A stretch of 64,000 nt of DNA from Paractinoplanes toevensis. Its GTDB lineage: Bacteria > Actinomycetota > Actinomycetes > Mycobacteriales > Micromonosporaceae. The position numbers and the translations under genes were made by a program. The notes below the pieces were generated by a model. The model saw only the letters and a list, made by a program, of their open reading frames with translations. It searched no databases and was not told the DNA's origin. The stretch spans positions 1 through 64,000 of the forward strand of contig NZ_BOQN01000076.1 of NCBI RefSeq assembly GCF_018332695.1. Direction: 5' to 3'. This document shows positions 10,018-18,612 of the stretch, in pieces. Positions within the stretch are counted from its first letter, which is position 1. Each line of letters starts with the position of its first letter.

Positions 10018-10701
10018 ATGCATGCGGTGGTCGAGGATCGACTCGCGCCGGACGGGATGTGCCTGATGACACAGCAGCGATCCGGTGGTCGGTGGCAGTC
10101 TCTCGACGGCGGCCGTGGTGTCGACGAAGGTAGTTCGGTGATCCCGCGACAGGCTCCTCGGCACGGCGCTCCCGAGGCGAAAGAGCCGAGCCACGAGGAC
10201 ACCCTGGTCCGCATGCTCTACGAGGAGCACGCCGGCCCTCTGCTGATGTTCGTGCTGCGGCTGACCGGCGGTGACCGGCAGCGTGCCGAGGACATCGTGC
10301 AGGAGACCCTGCTGCGGGCCTGGCGCAACGCGCACCGGCTCGGTGCGCAGGGCCAGCAGTCGCTGCGCCCGTGGCTGGTGACCGTCGCCCGGCGGATCGC
10401 CATCGACGACCACCGCAGCGCGAGCGCTCGCCCTGCCGAGACGTACGACCGCGAGCTGGAGAGCTTCCCCAGCATGTCGGACGACACCGACCGGGTTCTC
10501 CAGTCGATGACCGTTTCCGACGCGCTGCGCGAGCTGAGCCAGTCGCACCGCGAGATTCTGATCGAGACCTATTTCCGGGGGCGGACGGTGCCGGAGGCGG
10601 CGGAGAAGCTCAATCTTCCGCTGGGTACCGCTAAGTCGCGCGTGTATTACGCTCTGCGTGCGCTGCGTACGGCGCTGCAGCAGCGGGGGGTGACGGAGTA
10701 A
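10018..10701 (+). CDS. ECF sigma factor of a zinc-anti-sigma operon
   Basis: The frame is open from 9859, but GGAGG five bases before ATG 10018 fixes the likely start and gives 227 residues. The first 60 residues are a variable extension. Region 2 follows (LVRMLYEEHAGPLLMFVLRLTG, then AEDIVQETLLRAWRN), and region 4 is LRELSQSHREILIETYFRGRTVPEAAEKLNLPLGTAKSRVYYALRALR. The stop overlaps the next ATG as TAATG, so it is coupled to the zinc-finger anti-sigma gene. The downstream envelope and secreted proteins suggest a cell-surface regulon. Confidence 0.9.
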   Translation: MHAVVEDRLAPDGMCLMTQQRSGGRWQSLDGGRGVDEGSSVIPRQAPRHGAPEAKEPSHEDTLVRMLYEEHAGPLLMFVLRLTGGDRQRAEDIVQETLLRAWRNAHRLGAQGQQSLRPWLVTVARRIAIDDHRSASARPAETYDRELESFPSMSDDTDRVLQSMTVSDALRELSQSHREILIETYFRGRTVPEAAEKLNLPLGTAKSRVYYALRALRTALQQRGVTE

Positions 10702-11480
10702 TGACCCAGGAAGACCACTACGACGTCGCGTCGTACGCGTTGGGGGTGCTCGACGAGCGGGATGCCGCTCAGTTCGAGGACCATCTCATCGAGTGCCCGC
10801 GCTGCGCCTTCGAACTGGAGTCCTTCGTGCAGGTCGCCGACCTGCTGGCGGACGTCGACGCGGGTGCCGTGATCGCGGCCGAGGAGTCCCAGCGCGACGG
10901 GCGCATTCTGACCAAGATGATCGGCGAGGTTCGCCACGATCGGCGCCGGGCCAACAGCCGCCGGCTCTACTCGCTGGCCGCCGCCGTGGTCATCTTCGCG
11001 ATGCTGTCGATCGGTGCGCTGTTCGCAGGCGGTAAGTGGTTCGCCCCCGACCAGAAGTCGGCCGGCAACACCACGGCCGAGCGCGGCAGCAGCCAGCTCG
11101 ACCCCCTGCCGAACTCGGACGACGGCCCCGGCGTCGGTGGTCCCGACCTGACCGGCCAGCGGTACAGCGGCAGCGATCCACGCACCGGTGTGCACGCCGA
11201 CGTGGCGATGGAGAAGAAGGACTGGGGCACCCAGATCTCCTTCGCGATCTCCAACATCAAGGGGCCGAAGGTCTGCCGGCTGCTGGCCGTGCACACCGAC
11301 GGCACCAGCGAGTCGCTGGTCTCCTGGAGCGTGGGGGAGAAGGGCTGGGGCACCGCCGCCAACCCGTCGCCGCTGATGCTGCAGGCGATCACCGCGACGC
11401 CACGGGAGGACATCGCGCACATCACCGTGCAGGAGGTCACCTCGGCCGGAGCCGGCGACACACTGGTTCGCGTACCGTAA
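10701..11480 (+). CDS. Zinc-finger (ZAS/zf-HC2) transmembrane anti-sigma factor
   Basis: The 259-residue protein carries the anti-sigma zinc motif H-x3-C-x2-C (H28, C32, C35, in DHLIECPRCAFELE) in its cytoplasmic part. One transmembrane helix follows near residues 92-112 (LAAAVVIFAMLSIGALF), then an extracytoplasmic domain of about 140 residues. ZAS proteins hold ECF sigma factors inactive and release them on a redox or envelope signal. It overlaps the sigma gene by one base, which makes the partner assignment strong. The external domain (ISFAISNIKGPKVCRLLAVHTDG and following) probably senses the signal, but I cannot name a ligand. Confidence 0.9.
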   Translation: MTQEDHYDVASYALGVLDERDAAQFEDHLIECPRCAFELESFVQVADLLADVDAGAVIAAEESQRDGRILTKMIGEVRHDRRRANSRRLYSLAAAVVIFAMLSIGALFAGGKWFAPDQKSAGNTTAERGSSQLDPLPNSDDGPGVGGPDLTGQRYSGSDPRTGVHADVAMEKKDWGTQISFAISNIKGPKVCRLLAVHTDGTSESLVSWSVGEKGWGTAANPSPLMLQAITATPREDIAHITVQEVTSAGAGDTLVRVP

Positions 11481-11500
11481 TAATTGCGTAGCACAAAGCG

Positions 11501-11530
11501 AAGGGCCCGGGCCGGAATGGCCGGGCCCTT
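11501..11530 (+). terminator. Hairpin terminator after the anti-sigma gene
   Basis: A perfect 10-bp stem AAGGGCCCGG / CCGGGCCCTT with a 10-base loop lies 20 bases after the stop and is followed by TGTCG. There is no long T-run, so termination may be partial and allow read-through into the lipoprotein gene at 11664. Confidence 0.7.
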
Positions 11531-11663
11531 TGTCGTGTCCAGGGAAAACGCGGACTTCAAAGGAAATTAAGGAAATTGATTGGGCCGAGTGTTCATCCAA
11601 CCTGGCGCGCCCCCCGTACTACAGGCCGGAAACGCCAGATGCAGGAACACTGGAGGGCACACC

Positions 11664-12383
11664 GTGGTACCGGAGAAGCGAAAGTTGATGGTTGCGGGTG
11701 CTGCCATCGCCGCAGCGTTCGCAGTGGCCGGCTGCGCCCCGCAGGGATACGACGCCGCGGACTACGGCAACGCCGCTGAACCCGCGTCGAACGACGTAGC
11801 AGCCACCGCCGATCCGGCGGCCACCGCTGATCCGGCCGCCACTTCGGACCCGGCCGCCGAGGCCGACCCGGACGCCACCGCGGCTCCCGGATCGGACACG
11901 AGCGCCGCGCTCTCCGAGGAAGAGGTCACGAACAAGCTGACCGGTACCGCCGTCAAGCGCATGGGCGAGGTCGTGGAGAACGAGGACGGTTTCGTCCTCT
12001 ACCGCTTCGACGGCGACTCGAACAACCCGGCCAAGTCCAACTGCGCCGGTGACTGCGCCAAGATCTGGCCGGCCGCGCTCACCAACGACGGCAAGCCGAC
12101 CCTCAAGGGCGTCTCGTCGAGCGTGGTGGGCACGGTCACCCGGGCCGACGGCACCAAGCAGCTGACCATCAAGGGCTGGCCGGTCTACACCTACATCGGC
12201 GACAAGAAGCCCGGTCAGTGGAAGGGCCAGAACGTTTCCGGCAAGTGGTTCGTCATCAAGCCGGACGGCGCCAAGAACCTCACCTGCCTTCCTGCCGTGT
12301 CCAAGCCGGTAGCCCCGCCCGCCGCGGAATCGGGTTCCGAGTCGTCGGATTCCGGAACCGCCGGCAGCGACTACAGCTACTGA
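11664..12383 (+). CDS. Secreted lipoprotein with COG4315 (SCO0930-type) repeat domain
   Basis: The GTG at 11664 has GGAGG seven bases upstream and gives 239 residues; the frame is open further upstream without a signal sequence. The N-terminus is KRKLMVAGAAIAAAFAVAGC, a lipoprotein signal with lipobox VAGC. A low-complexity Ala/Asp/Pro/Thr tether (about 35-80) follows, then a domain with FVLYRFDGD, CAGDCAKIWPA and IKGWPVYTYIGDKKPGQWKGQ, typical of the COG4315 'secreted repeat of unknown function'. Its place after the sigma/anti-sigma pair suggests it belongs to that regulon. The C-terminus is Ser/Gly-rich. Confidence 0.82.
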   Translation: MVPEKRKLMVAGAAIAAAFAVAGCAPQGYDAADYGNAAEPASNDVAATADPAATADPAATSDPAAEADPDATAAPGSDTSAALSEEEVTNKLTGTAVKRMGEVVENEDGFVLYRFDGDSNNPAKSNCAGDCAKIWPAALTNDGKPTLKGVSSSVVGTVTRADGTKQLTIKGWPVYTYIGDKKPGQWKGQNVSGKWFVIKPDGAKNLTCLPAVSKPVAPPAAESGSESSDSGTAGSDYSY

Positions 12384-12424
12384 TCCAAGCGCCATTCAGT
12401 AAACCGCTCTCTCGGAGGTCGAAA

Positions 12425-13210
12425 ATGTTTGCCGCTCGCTCCTCTCGCCGGCTCAAGCGCTGGTTGGTGGGCATTTCGGCAATGGTGCTCGCGTTCCTGG
12501 TGGCTCCGGTTTCCCCGGCGCACGCCGCGGGCGGGGACATCCCGGTTCCGGCTACCACCTTCAAGGACAAGGGCGCCGGCGCGGTCAGTGCCGCCGACGT
12601 GGACTTCGTGATCAAGGTCCGGCTCGCCGGACTTTGGGAGATCCCGGCCGGCAACATGGCGCAGGAGAAGTCGGACGACCCGAAGGTCGTCAACATCGGC
12701 AAGTCGATCGCCGCGCAGCACGTGGTGCTCGACCAGCTCGACCGCGATGTGGCGAAGAAGCTGGACATCCAGCTTCCGGCCGAGCCGAACGCGGACCAGC
12801 AGGGCTGGCTGGGCGAGATGAAGGCGGCGAACTCCACCACCTTCGATCAGATCTTCATCGACCGGCTCCGGGCGGCTCACGGGAAGATCTTCCCGGCCAT
12901 CGCCTCGATCCGGTCGAGCACTCGTAACGACTCGGTCCGGCAGCTGGCCCAGCAGGCCAACCAGTTCGTCATGACGCACATGACGCTGCTGGAGTCGAGC
13001 GGCATCGTCGACTACGGCGCTCTGCCGACGGCCGCCGCGCCCGCGGCGCCCGGTGGAGGACCGGTGCCGGTGGACCAGCAGATGGTCGCCGCGGCCAGCA
13101 GTGGCAGCAGCGGCATCCCCGGTGCCAACACCACCGTGATCCTCCTAGTCCTCGCCGCCGCACTAGTGGCCGGCGTTATCACGACCATGCGCATCTTCCG
13201 GGCGCGGTAA
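12425..13210 (+). CDS. Secreted DUF4142 protein with C-terminal membrane anchor
   Basis: ATG 12425 has GGAGG six bases upstream and gives 261 residues; the upstream open frame is not used. A signal peptide ends near PAHAAGG (about residue 37). The middle is an alpha-helical DUF4142-like domain (DVDFVIKVRLAGLWEIPAGNMA, a conserved AAQHVVLDQLDRDVAKKL helix, and VRQLAQQANQFVMTHMTLLESSG). The C-terminus has a Pro/Ala/Gly linker and one transmembrane helix (TTVILLVLAAALVAGVITT) before a basic tail, so the protein probably sits outside the membrane and is anchored at its C-terminus. It lies 41 bases after the lipoprotein gene in the same operon. Confidence 0.82.
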   Translation: MFAARSSRRLKRWLVGISAMVLAFLVAPVSPAHAAGGDIPVPATTFKDKGAGAVSAADVDFVIKVRLAGLWEIPAGNMAQEKSDDPKVVNIGKSIAAQHVVLDQLDRDVAKKLDIQLPAEPNADQQGWLGEMKAANSTTFDQIFIDRLRAAHGKIFPAIASIRSSTRNDSVRQLAQQANQFVMTHMTLLESSGIVDYGALPTAAAPAAPGGGPVPVDQQMVAAASSGSSGIPGANTTVILLVLAAALVAGVITTMRIFRAR

Positions 13211-13256
13211 TCCCCGAAAACCTCGTCCAGGTCGAGACAGAGAAAGGTGTCACCCC

Positions 13257-14468
13257 ATGCGAAGGTCCCACTACCGCCGGCGCGCATCCACGAAGTCAGG
13301 CTGGTTCAGTGGCCGGCGCCGGATCATCGCCGTGGCCGGCACCCTGGCGGTGTTCGGCGGCATTCTGACCGTCACCCAGGTGTCGAACGCGAGCACCGAT
13401 CGGACGCAGAAGAAGGCCCTGTCGGCGTGCAACAACGTCTCGGCTCCGGCGTCGACCAAGCTCTCCACCAAGACCCGCAAGGGCAGCTGGACCGAGGAGA
13501 ACGGGGCGATCACGCAGCACGCCGATGACGGCGCCGGTGACGTGGTGACCACCGCCGAGCTGCGGGCTCGCTGCCGCCGCTGGGTGATGAACAACGTCGG
13601 CAACAACGGTGGCGCGGCCACGTCCGCCCCGGCGGCGACCGCCACGGCCACCGCGACGGCCACGAACGACACCAACGCCGGTGGCCAGAACGGCAACGGC
13701 GGCAACAACGGTGGGAACAACAACGGCGGTAACAACAACGGCGGGAACAACAACGGCGGCAACAACGGTGGCGGCCAGGCCACGACGGCTCCGCCCGCCG
13801 AGGCCACCACGGCCCCGCCCGCGGACAACGGCGGCAACAACAATGGCGGCAACAACAACGGTGGGAACAACAACGGCGGCAACAACGGTGGCGGCCAGGC
13901 CACCACGCCGCCCCCCGGCGCCGGTCTGGGCGTCCTGACCAACAGCTGCGACACCAGCACCCTGGCGCCGCACGACGGCTTCCAGAAGGGCGACCGCTGC
14001 GTCTCCACCGAGTTCGGTGAGGTCTCCAGCGCCGCCAACAACTCGTCGCTGCTGATCACCCAGGCGCCGAACGTGGTGAAGGTCAACACTCCGTTCACCC
14101 TCAAGGTGAGCACCCGGAACCTGATCCGGGACCGGTTCCTCGCGGCCGGCGCGGGCGGTTACTACGTGGAGAGCTCGGTGCTGCAGGACGGCATCGTCCG
14201 TGGCCACTTCCACACCGCCTGCCGCATGCTCGAGTCGACCCGGGTCGCTCCGGACCCGTCGCCGGTGCCCGCGTTCTTCGTGGCCACCGAGGACAAGAAG
14301 GGTGGCAAGGCGCCGGACGAGGTGACCATCCAGGTCGCCGGCCTGCCGACGCAGGGCACCGCGCAGTGCGCCTCCTGGGCCGGTGACGGCTCGCACCGTA
14401 TTCCGATGATGGAGCGAGCGAACGAGACCCCGGCCTTCGACGCGGTGAAGTTGCGCGTCGTCAACTGA
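13257..14468 (+). CDS. Secreted protein with Asn/Gly repeat linker (often labelled 'pecanex-like protein 1')
   Basis: The 403-residue product has a basic twin-arginine-rich N-terminus (RRSHYRRRAS, GRRRIIAVAG), a hydrophobic segment and a first domain to about residue 120. A GGNN/GNNNGG low-complexity linker encoded by about 13680-13905 follows, then a C-terminal domain beginning GLGVLTNSCDTSTLAPHDGFQKGDRC. That domain contains histidines (RGHFHTACRMLES) and conserved cysteines. Actinobacterial homologues carry the misleading label 'Pecanex-like'; no real relation to pecanex is implied. It ends the sigma-led operon and is followed by a strong hairpin. Its function is unknown; the linker suggests a two-headed wall-spanning protein. 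Confidence 0.75.
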   Translation: MRRSHYRRRASTKSGWFSGRRRIIAVAGTLAVFGGILTVTQVSNASTDRTQKKALSACNNVSAPASTKLSTKTRKGSWTEENGAITQHADDGAGDVVTTAELRARCRRWVMNNVGNNGGAATSAPAATATATATATNDTNAGGQNGNGGNNGGNNNGGNNNGGNNNGGNNGGGQATTAPPAEATTAPPADNGGNNNGGNNNGGNNNGGNNGGGQATTPPPGAGLGVLTNSCDTSTLAPHDGFQKGDRCVSTEFGEVSSAANNSSLLITQAPNVVKVNTPFTLKVSTRNLIRDRFLAAGAGGYYVESSVLQDGIVRGHFHTACRMLESTRVAPDPSPVPAFFVATEDKKGGKAPDEVTIQVAGLPTQGTAQCASWAGDGSHRIPMMERANETPAFDAVKLRVVN

Positions 14469-14503
14469 TCCACGAACCGCCGCGGACCGGTATCGAACCT
14501 GAC

Positions 14504-14535
14504 CGGGGTGGGACCGCCGACACGGACCCACCCCG
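14504..14535 (+). terminator. Hairpin after the secreted-protein operon
   Basis: A perfect 9-bp stem CGGGGTGGG / CCCACCCCG with a 14-base loop lies 36 bases after the stop. It probably ends the 10018-14468 transcript. No T-run follows. Confidence 0.55.
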
Positions 14536-14642
14536 ACAGGACCCCCCGTCGACACCGGTTGGTCGTTCTTCCCCCTGACGGGCGGCCGTAGCGGATGGTT
14601 CAAGGCGACCCGGATCACTCGGGTGTCCGGTCGCCCCCCGAT

Positions 14643-14706
14643 GGCCCTGACCGGGAGCGCGGTCAGGGCCATCGGTCTGGGCCATCGGTCTGGGCCATCG
14701 GTCTGG
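14643..14706. repeat. Hairpin fused to a 13-bp triple tandem repeat
   Basis: GGCCCTGACC (14643-14652) and GGTCAGGGCC (14661-14670) form a perfect 10-bp stem. Its 3' arm runs straight into three identical copies of the 13-mer GCCATCGGTCTGG (14668-14706). The block ends 25 bases before the start of the AlkA-like gene. It may be a slippage-prone regulatory or terminator sequence. Confidence 0.6.
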
Positions 14707-14731
14707 GTGGAAAGAAAGCTAAGGTGGCCCG

Positions 14732-15640
14732 GTGAAGGAAGTGACCCGCCGGCTGATCCCGCCCGAGCGTTATCACTTCGCCCGCACCCTGGCCCCGCTG
14801 CTCGCCCCTCAGTTCGACCCGATCGGCCGGCTGACCGCCGACACGTTCAGCCTGGCGGCCCGCACGCCGGAAGGCCCTGGCGCGATCCATCTAAGTCGCG
14901 AAAAATCGGGCGAAATTGCAGCGAAAGCCTATGGCCCCGGAAAGCAGTGGCTCACCGAGCACGCTGACGCGATCACCGGCCTCCGCGACGACCTGACCGG
15001 CTTCCCTGCCCTGGCGAAACAACACCCGGTGGTCCATCAACTGGCCCGCACCTTCCACGGCATCCGGATGCCCACCACCGGGATGGTTTTCCACCGCGTA
15101 CTCCGCGCGATCCTGGAGCAGAAGGTAACCGGCGTCGAAGCCTTCCGGGCGTACCGTCAGATCGGCCGGAAGTTCGGCGAGCCGGCGCCGGGCCCCGGAG
15201 ATCTGCTGCTCCCGCCCGATCCCGCCGCGATAGCGGCGACCCCCTACTGGGCGTTCCATCCGCTCGGCGTGGAACAGCGCCGCACCCAGGCACTGCTGCG
15301 GGCCGCGCAGGTCGCCGCCCGCCTGGAGGAGTGCGCCGACAGCGAAACCGCCACCCGGAGACTGACCGCCCTTCCCGGGATCGGCCCGTGGACCGCCGCC
15401 GAGGTGGTCCGGATCGCCTACGGCGACGCCGACGCGGTGAGCGTCGGCGACTACCACGTGCCCAACACGGTGGCGTTCGGGCTGGCCGGTGAGGCCCGCG
15501 GCACCGACGAGCGCATGCTGGAGCTGCTGGAGCCGTTCCGCGGCCATCGCGCCCGGGTCTGTGACCTGCTCGCCCACGGTGGCATCCGGGCGCCCCGGTT
15601 CGGGCCGAGGATGCCGATCCGGTCCTTCGCGAAGTTCTGA
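14732..15640 (+). CDS. AlkA-like DNA-3-methyladenine glycosylase (HhH-GPD)
   Basis: The 302-residue protein has the helix-hairpin-helix of base-excision glycosylases (LPGIGPWTAAEVVRIAYGD) followed by SVGDYHVPN, whose aspartate (D240) aligns with the AlkA catalytic Asp238. Upstream, GMVFHRVLRAILEQKVTG resembles the conserved helix containing the I-x-x-Q-Q/K motif. The N-terminal third is less conserved. It would excise alkylated purines. The start is GTG 14732, in a context with GAAAGCTAAGGTGG upstream. It is a single gene; the next one, for a CNNM/CorC-type membrane protein, starts 69 bases on and is unrelated. Confidence 0.85.
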   Translation: MKEVTRRLIPPERYHFARTLAPLLAPQFDPIGRLTADTFSLAARTPEGPGAIHLSREKSGEIAAKAYGPGKQWLTEHADAITGLRDDLTGFPALAKQHPVVHQLARTFHGIRMPTTGMVFHRVLRAILEQKVTGVEAFRAYRQIGRKFGEPAPGPGDLLLPPDPAAIAATPYWAFHPLGVEQRRTQALLRAAQVAARLEECADSETATRRLTALPGIGPWTAAEVVRIAYGDADAVSVGDYHVPNTVAFGLAGEARGTDERMLELLEPFRGHRARVCDLLAHGGIRAPRFGPRMPIRSFAKF

Positions 15641-15708
15641 CGCGCGTATCCCGGTCCTTCTGGGTAAGTTGGTCCCCTCGTGATCGCTTTGGCCCAGGAG
15701 AGTTGACG

Positions 15709-16998
15709 ATGGGTGGCACCGGCGGAGAGATCGTTCTGGTCCTGGTGCTCGTGCTGGTGAACGCCGTCTTCTCGGGTAGCGAGATGGCTCTGGTGTCACT
15801 GCGCGAGTCTCAGATCCAGCGACTCGAACGACAGTCCAGCGGCGGAAGGGTGCTCGGCCGGCTGACCCGGGACCCCAACCGGTTCCTGGCCACCATCCAG
15901 ATCGGCATCACCCTGGCCGGGTTCCTGGCGTCCGCGGCGGCCGCCGTGTCGCTGTCGAAACCGCTGCTCGAACCGCTCAGCTTCCTCGGCGACGCCGCCG
16001 AGCCGGTGGCCATCGTGATCGTCACGATCGCGCTGACCTTCGTGACGCTGGTCGTCGGCGAGCTGGCCCCGAAACGCATCGCCATGCAACGCACCGAGGG
16101 CTGGGCGCTGCTGGTGGCCCGCCCGCTCGACATCCTGTCGATGATCTCCCGCCCGGCGGTGTGGCTGCTCGGCGTCTCCACCAACCTGATCGTGCGGCTG
16201 GCCGGGGGTGACCCCACCGCCCAGCGCGAGGAGGTCACCACCGAGGAGATCCGCGACATGGTCGCCGCCCAGCAGGACTTCTCGGCCGAGCAGCGCACCA
16301 TCATCAGCGGCGCCTTCGAGATCGCCGACCGGATCCTGCGGGAGATCCTGGTGCCCCGCCGCGACGTGCTCACCCTGCCCACTGGCTGCCCCGCGCACGA
16401 GGCGCTGCGCTCGCTGATCGACGGCGGGCACTCCCGGGCGCCGGTGGTCGGCCCGGCCGGCCTGGACGACGTGATCGGGGTCGTGCACCTGCGCGACCTG
16501 ATCGACGCCCAGGGCCCGGTGGACGCGCTGTGCCGGCCCGGCCTGTTCCTGCCGGAGACACTGCGGGTGTCCGACGCGCTGCGGCAGATGCGCGGCGAAC
16601 GCGTCCAGCTGGCGCTGGTGGTCGACGAGCGCGGCGCGATCGACGGGATCATCACCATGGAGGACCTGGTCGAGGAGATCGTCGGCGAGATCTACGACGA
16701 GACCGACCGGGACGTGGCCGCGGTGGTTCGCGAGCCGGACGGCGCGCTGCTCATGCCCGGCGCGTTCCCCATCCACGACCTGCCCGACATCGGCCTGCAG
16801 GACGAGTCGAACGCGCACGAGGACGGCGACTACACCACGGTGGCCGGCATGGTCCTGGCCGCTCTCGGGCACATCCCCACCGATCCGGGCGAGGTGGTGG
16901 AGTTGCCCGGGTTCACCGCCGAGGTGGTCGAGGTGACCGGCCGGGCCATCACCCGGGTGCGGTTGCGGCCCCTGCAGACCGCCGGCGAAGAGGCATAG
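15709..16998 (+). CDS. CNNM/CorC-type membrane protein (DUF21, CBS pair, CorC_HlyC)
   Basis: ATG 15709 has AGGAG eight bases upstream and gives 429 residues; TTG 15703 is too close to that site. The N-terminal DUF21 region has three to four transmembrane helices and the motif FSGSEMALVSLRESQ. Two CBS motifs follow (residues about 220-330, including LVPRRDVLTLP and SRAPVVG), then a C-terminal CorC_HlyC domain (EIVGEIYDETDRDV to TRVRLRPL). Proteins of this type are often called haemolysins but are thought to act in divalent-cation (Mg/Co) efflux. The ROK kinase gene begins 33 bases downstream. Confidence 0.9.
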   Translation: MGGTGGEIVLVLVLVLVNAVFSGSEMALVSLRESQIQRLERQSSGGRVLGRLTRDPNRFLATIQIGITLAGFLASAAAAVSLSKPLLEPLSFLGDAAEPVAIVIVTIALTFVTLVVGELAPKRIAMQRTEGWALLVARPLDILSMISRPAVWLLGVSTNLIVRLAGGDPTAQREEVTTEEIRDMVAAQQDFSAEQRTIISGAFEIADRILREILVPRRDVLTLPTGCPAHEALRSLIDGGHSRAPVVGPAGLDDVIGVVHLRDLIDAQGPVDALCRPGLFLPETLRVSDALRQMRGERVQLALVVDERGAIDGIITMEDLVEEIVGEIYDETDRDVAAVVREPDGALLMPGAFPIHDLPDIGLQDESNAHEDGDYTTVAGMVLAALGHIPTDPGEVVELPGFTAEVVEVTGRAITRVRLRPLQTAGEEA

Positions 16999-17031
16999 CG
17001 GTCACAATTGCTGTGCGAGGAGGTGACGTCC

Positions 17032-17802
17032 ATGCAAACTGGCGGCGTGGCTTTCACCCTGACGATCGACTGCGGCGGCGGCGGCATCAAGGGCTCCGTG
17101 CTCGACGAGGCGGGCACGATGCGCGCCCAGCCGTTGCGCGTGCCGACTCCGTACCCGTTGCCGCCCGACCTGTTCGTCAAGACTCTGGTGCAGCTGGGCG
17201 AGCGGCTGCCCACCGCCGACCGGGTCACCGTCGGCATGCCCGGCATGCTGCGGCACGGCGTGGTGGTGGCCACCCCGCACTACGTGACCCGCAGCGGCCC
17301 CCGCACCAAGGTCGACCCCGAGCTGGAACACGCGTGGTACGGCTTCGACGCCCGCACCGCCCTCGCCGAGGCGTTCGGCCTGCCCACCCTGGTGCTCAAC
17401 GACGCCGAGGTGCACGGGGCCGGAGTGGTCGCCGGCACCGGTTGCGAACTCATGCTGACCCTCGGCACCGGCCTGGGCTGCGCCCTCTTCGACGGCGGCG
17501 TGCTCGCCCCGCACCTGGAGATGTCGCAGGCGCCGGTGCGCTGGGGTATGTCCTACGACACGTACATCGGCGAGCACGAACGCCGCCGGCTCGGCGACGC
17601 CCTCTGGTCCCGCCGGGTGCGCAACGTCGTCGAGGGCCTGCGCCCGGTCTTCCTCTGGGACCGCCTCTACCTGGGCGGCGGCAACTCCCGCCTGATCACC
17701 CCCACCCAGCTGGCCCGGATGGGCGACGATGTGGTGGTGGTGCCGAACACGGCGGGCATCGTCGGCGGCGTCCGCGCCTGGTCACTGGGGACGTCCCGCT
17801 GA
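17032..17802 (+). CDS. ROK-family kinase, polyphosphate-glucokinase-like
   Basis: ATG 17032 has GAGGAGG eight bases upstream and gives 256 residues, the length of single-domain polyphosphate/ATP glucokinases. The N-terminal phosphate motif is TIDCGGGGIKGSVLDEAG, the sugar-binding and catalytic region is LPTLVLNDAEVHGAG (catalytic Asp in LNDAE), and the second phosphate motif is LTLGTGLGCALFDGG. The usual ROK zinc cysteine cluster is not obvious. The substrate is probably glucose or another hexose; polyphosphate use is an inference from similarity. It lies one base before the next gene, so the two form an operon. Confidence 0.8.
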   Translation: MQTGGVAFTLTIDCGGGGIKGSVLDEAGTMRAQPLRVPTPYPLPPDLFVKTLVQLGERLPTADRVTVGMPGMLRHGVVVATPHYVTRSGPRTKVDPELEHAWYGFDARTALAEAFGLPTLVLNDAEVHGAGVVAGTGCELMLTLGTGLGCALFDGGVLAPHLEMSQAPVRWGMSYDTYIGEHERRRLGDALWSRRVRNVVEGLRPVFLWDRLYLGGGNSRLITPTQLARMGDDVVVVPNTAGIVGGVRAWSLGTSR

Positions 17803-17803
17803 C

Positions 17804-18529
17804 ATGCGTCCGGACGCGATCCTGCTCGACTTCGGCGGTGTCATCGCCGACGCTCCGCCGCAGCGTTCGGCACCGCCGGCCCTGGTCCTGCGCATCTACA
17901 ACCTCACGAAGGGCGCGCTGAGCCCCGGCGAGATCCAGCGCTCGCTGACGACCGGCGCCGCGAAATACGCTGAGTGGCGCGACGAGGACTGGCCCGACGA
18001 GCTCTCCCAGGCCGAGGTCTGGGAGCGGTTCGTCCTGCCCGGCTGGCCGCCGGCCGCGCAGGTCCCGGTGCGCGGCGCCGTCCGCCACCTGAGCTATGAC
18101 TGGGCCTGGCGCGACAACTGGGATCTTCGCCCGGGCATCCCGGAGGCGGTGCACACCGCCTACAACGCGGACATCCCGCTGGCCATCGTGAGCAACACGC
18201 TGTCCGGCGCGGCCCACCGCGACTTCCTGAAGAAGACCGGCCTGAACCCGTACTTCGCCGTGCAGATCTACAGCGACGAGGCCGGCGTCCGCAAACCCAA
18301 CCCCCAGATGATCTGGAACGCCACCGACGAACTGGGCGTCCCCCCGGAGAACTGCTGGTTCGTCGGCGACTCCCGCCGCCGCGACATCGCCTGCGCCCGC
18401 CGCGCCGACGTCGCCCGCGCGATCCTGATGCCCTCCCCGCGCACCGGCCGCGAGCCGGAAGACCCAACCCCCGACGACACCATCTGCGACGGCCACGAAC
18501 TCTGCGCGCTGATCGCCAAAACCCTTTGA
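17804..18529 (+). CDS. HAD-superfamily hydrolase
   Basis: The 241-residue protein starts at ATG 17804, one base after the kinase stop. HAD motif I is ILLDFGGVIAD, with the nucleophilic Asp and the D-x-G-G variant common in subfamily IA. Motif II is AIVSNTLSG, motif III the lysine in RKPNP, and motif IV WFVGDSRRRDI. The cap lies between residues 20 and 100. It is probably a sugar-phosphate or nucleotide phosphatase, and the coupling to a sugar kinase supports a sugar-phosphate substrate, but the specificity is not readable. Confidence 0.85.
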   Translation: MRPDAILLDFGGVIADAPPQRSAPPALVLRIYNLTKGALSPGEIQRSLTTGAAKYAEWRDEDWPDELSQAEVWERFVLPGWPPAAQVPVRGAVRHLSYDWAWRDNWDLRPGIPEAVHTAYNADIPLAIVSNTLSGAAHRDFLKKTGLNPYFAVQIYSDEAGVRKPNPQMIWNATDELGVPPENCWFVGDSRRRDIACARRADVARAILMPSPRTGREPEDPTPDDTICDGHELCALIAKTL

Positions 18530-18612
18530 AAGTACGCACACCGAACGGCCCCGCCGAGCAGTCCGACCAGACTGCAACTACAGGCCGTGCGCCCGCTGCG
18601 GCCAGGCGTCGC

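Noticed and set aside
13680..13905. CRISPR-like periodic sequence
   Set aside because: The periodicity comes from Gly/Asn codons in a coding frame; there are no spacers.
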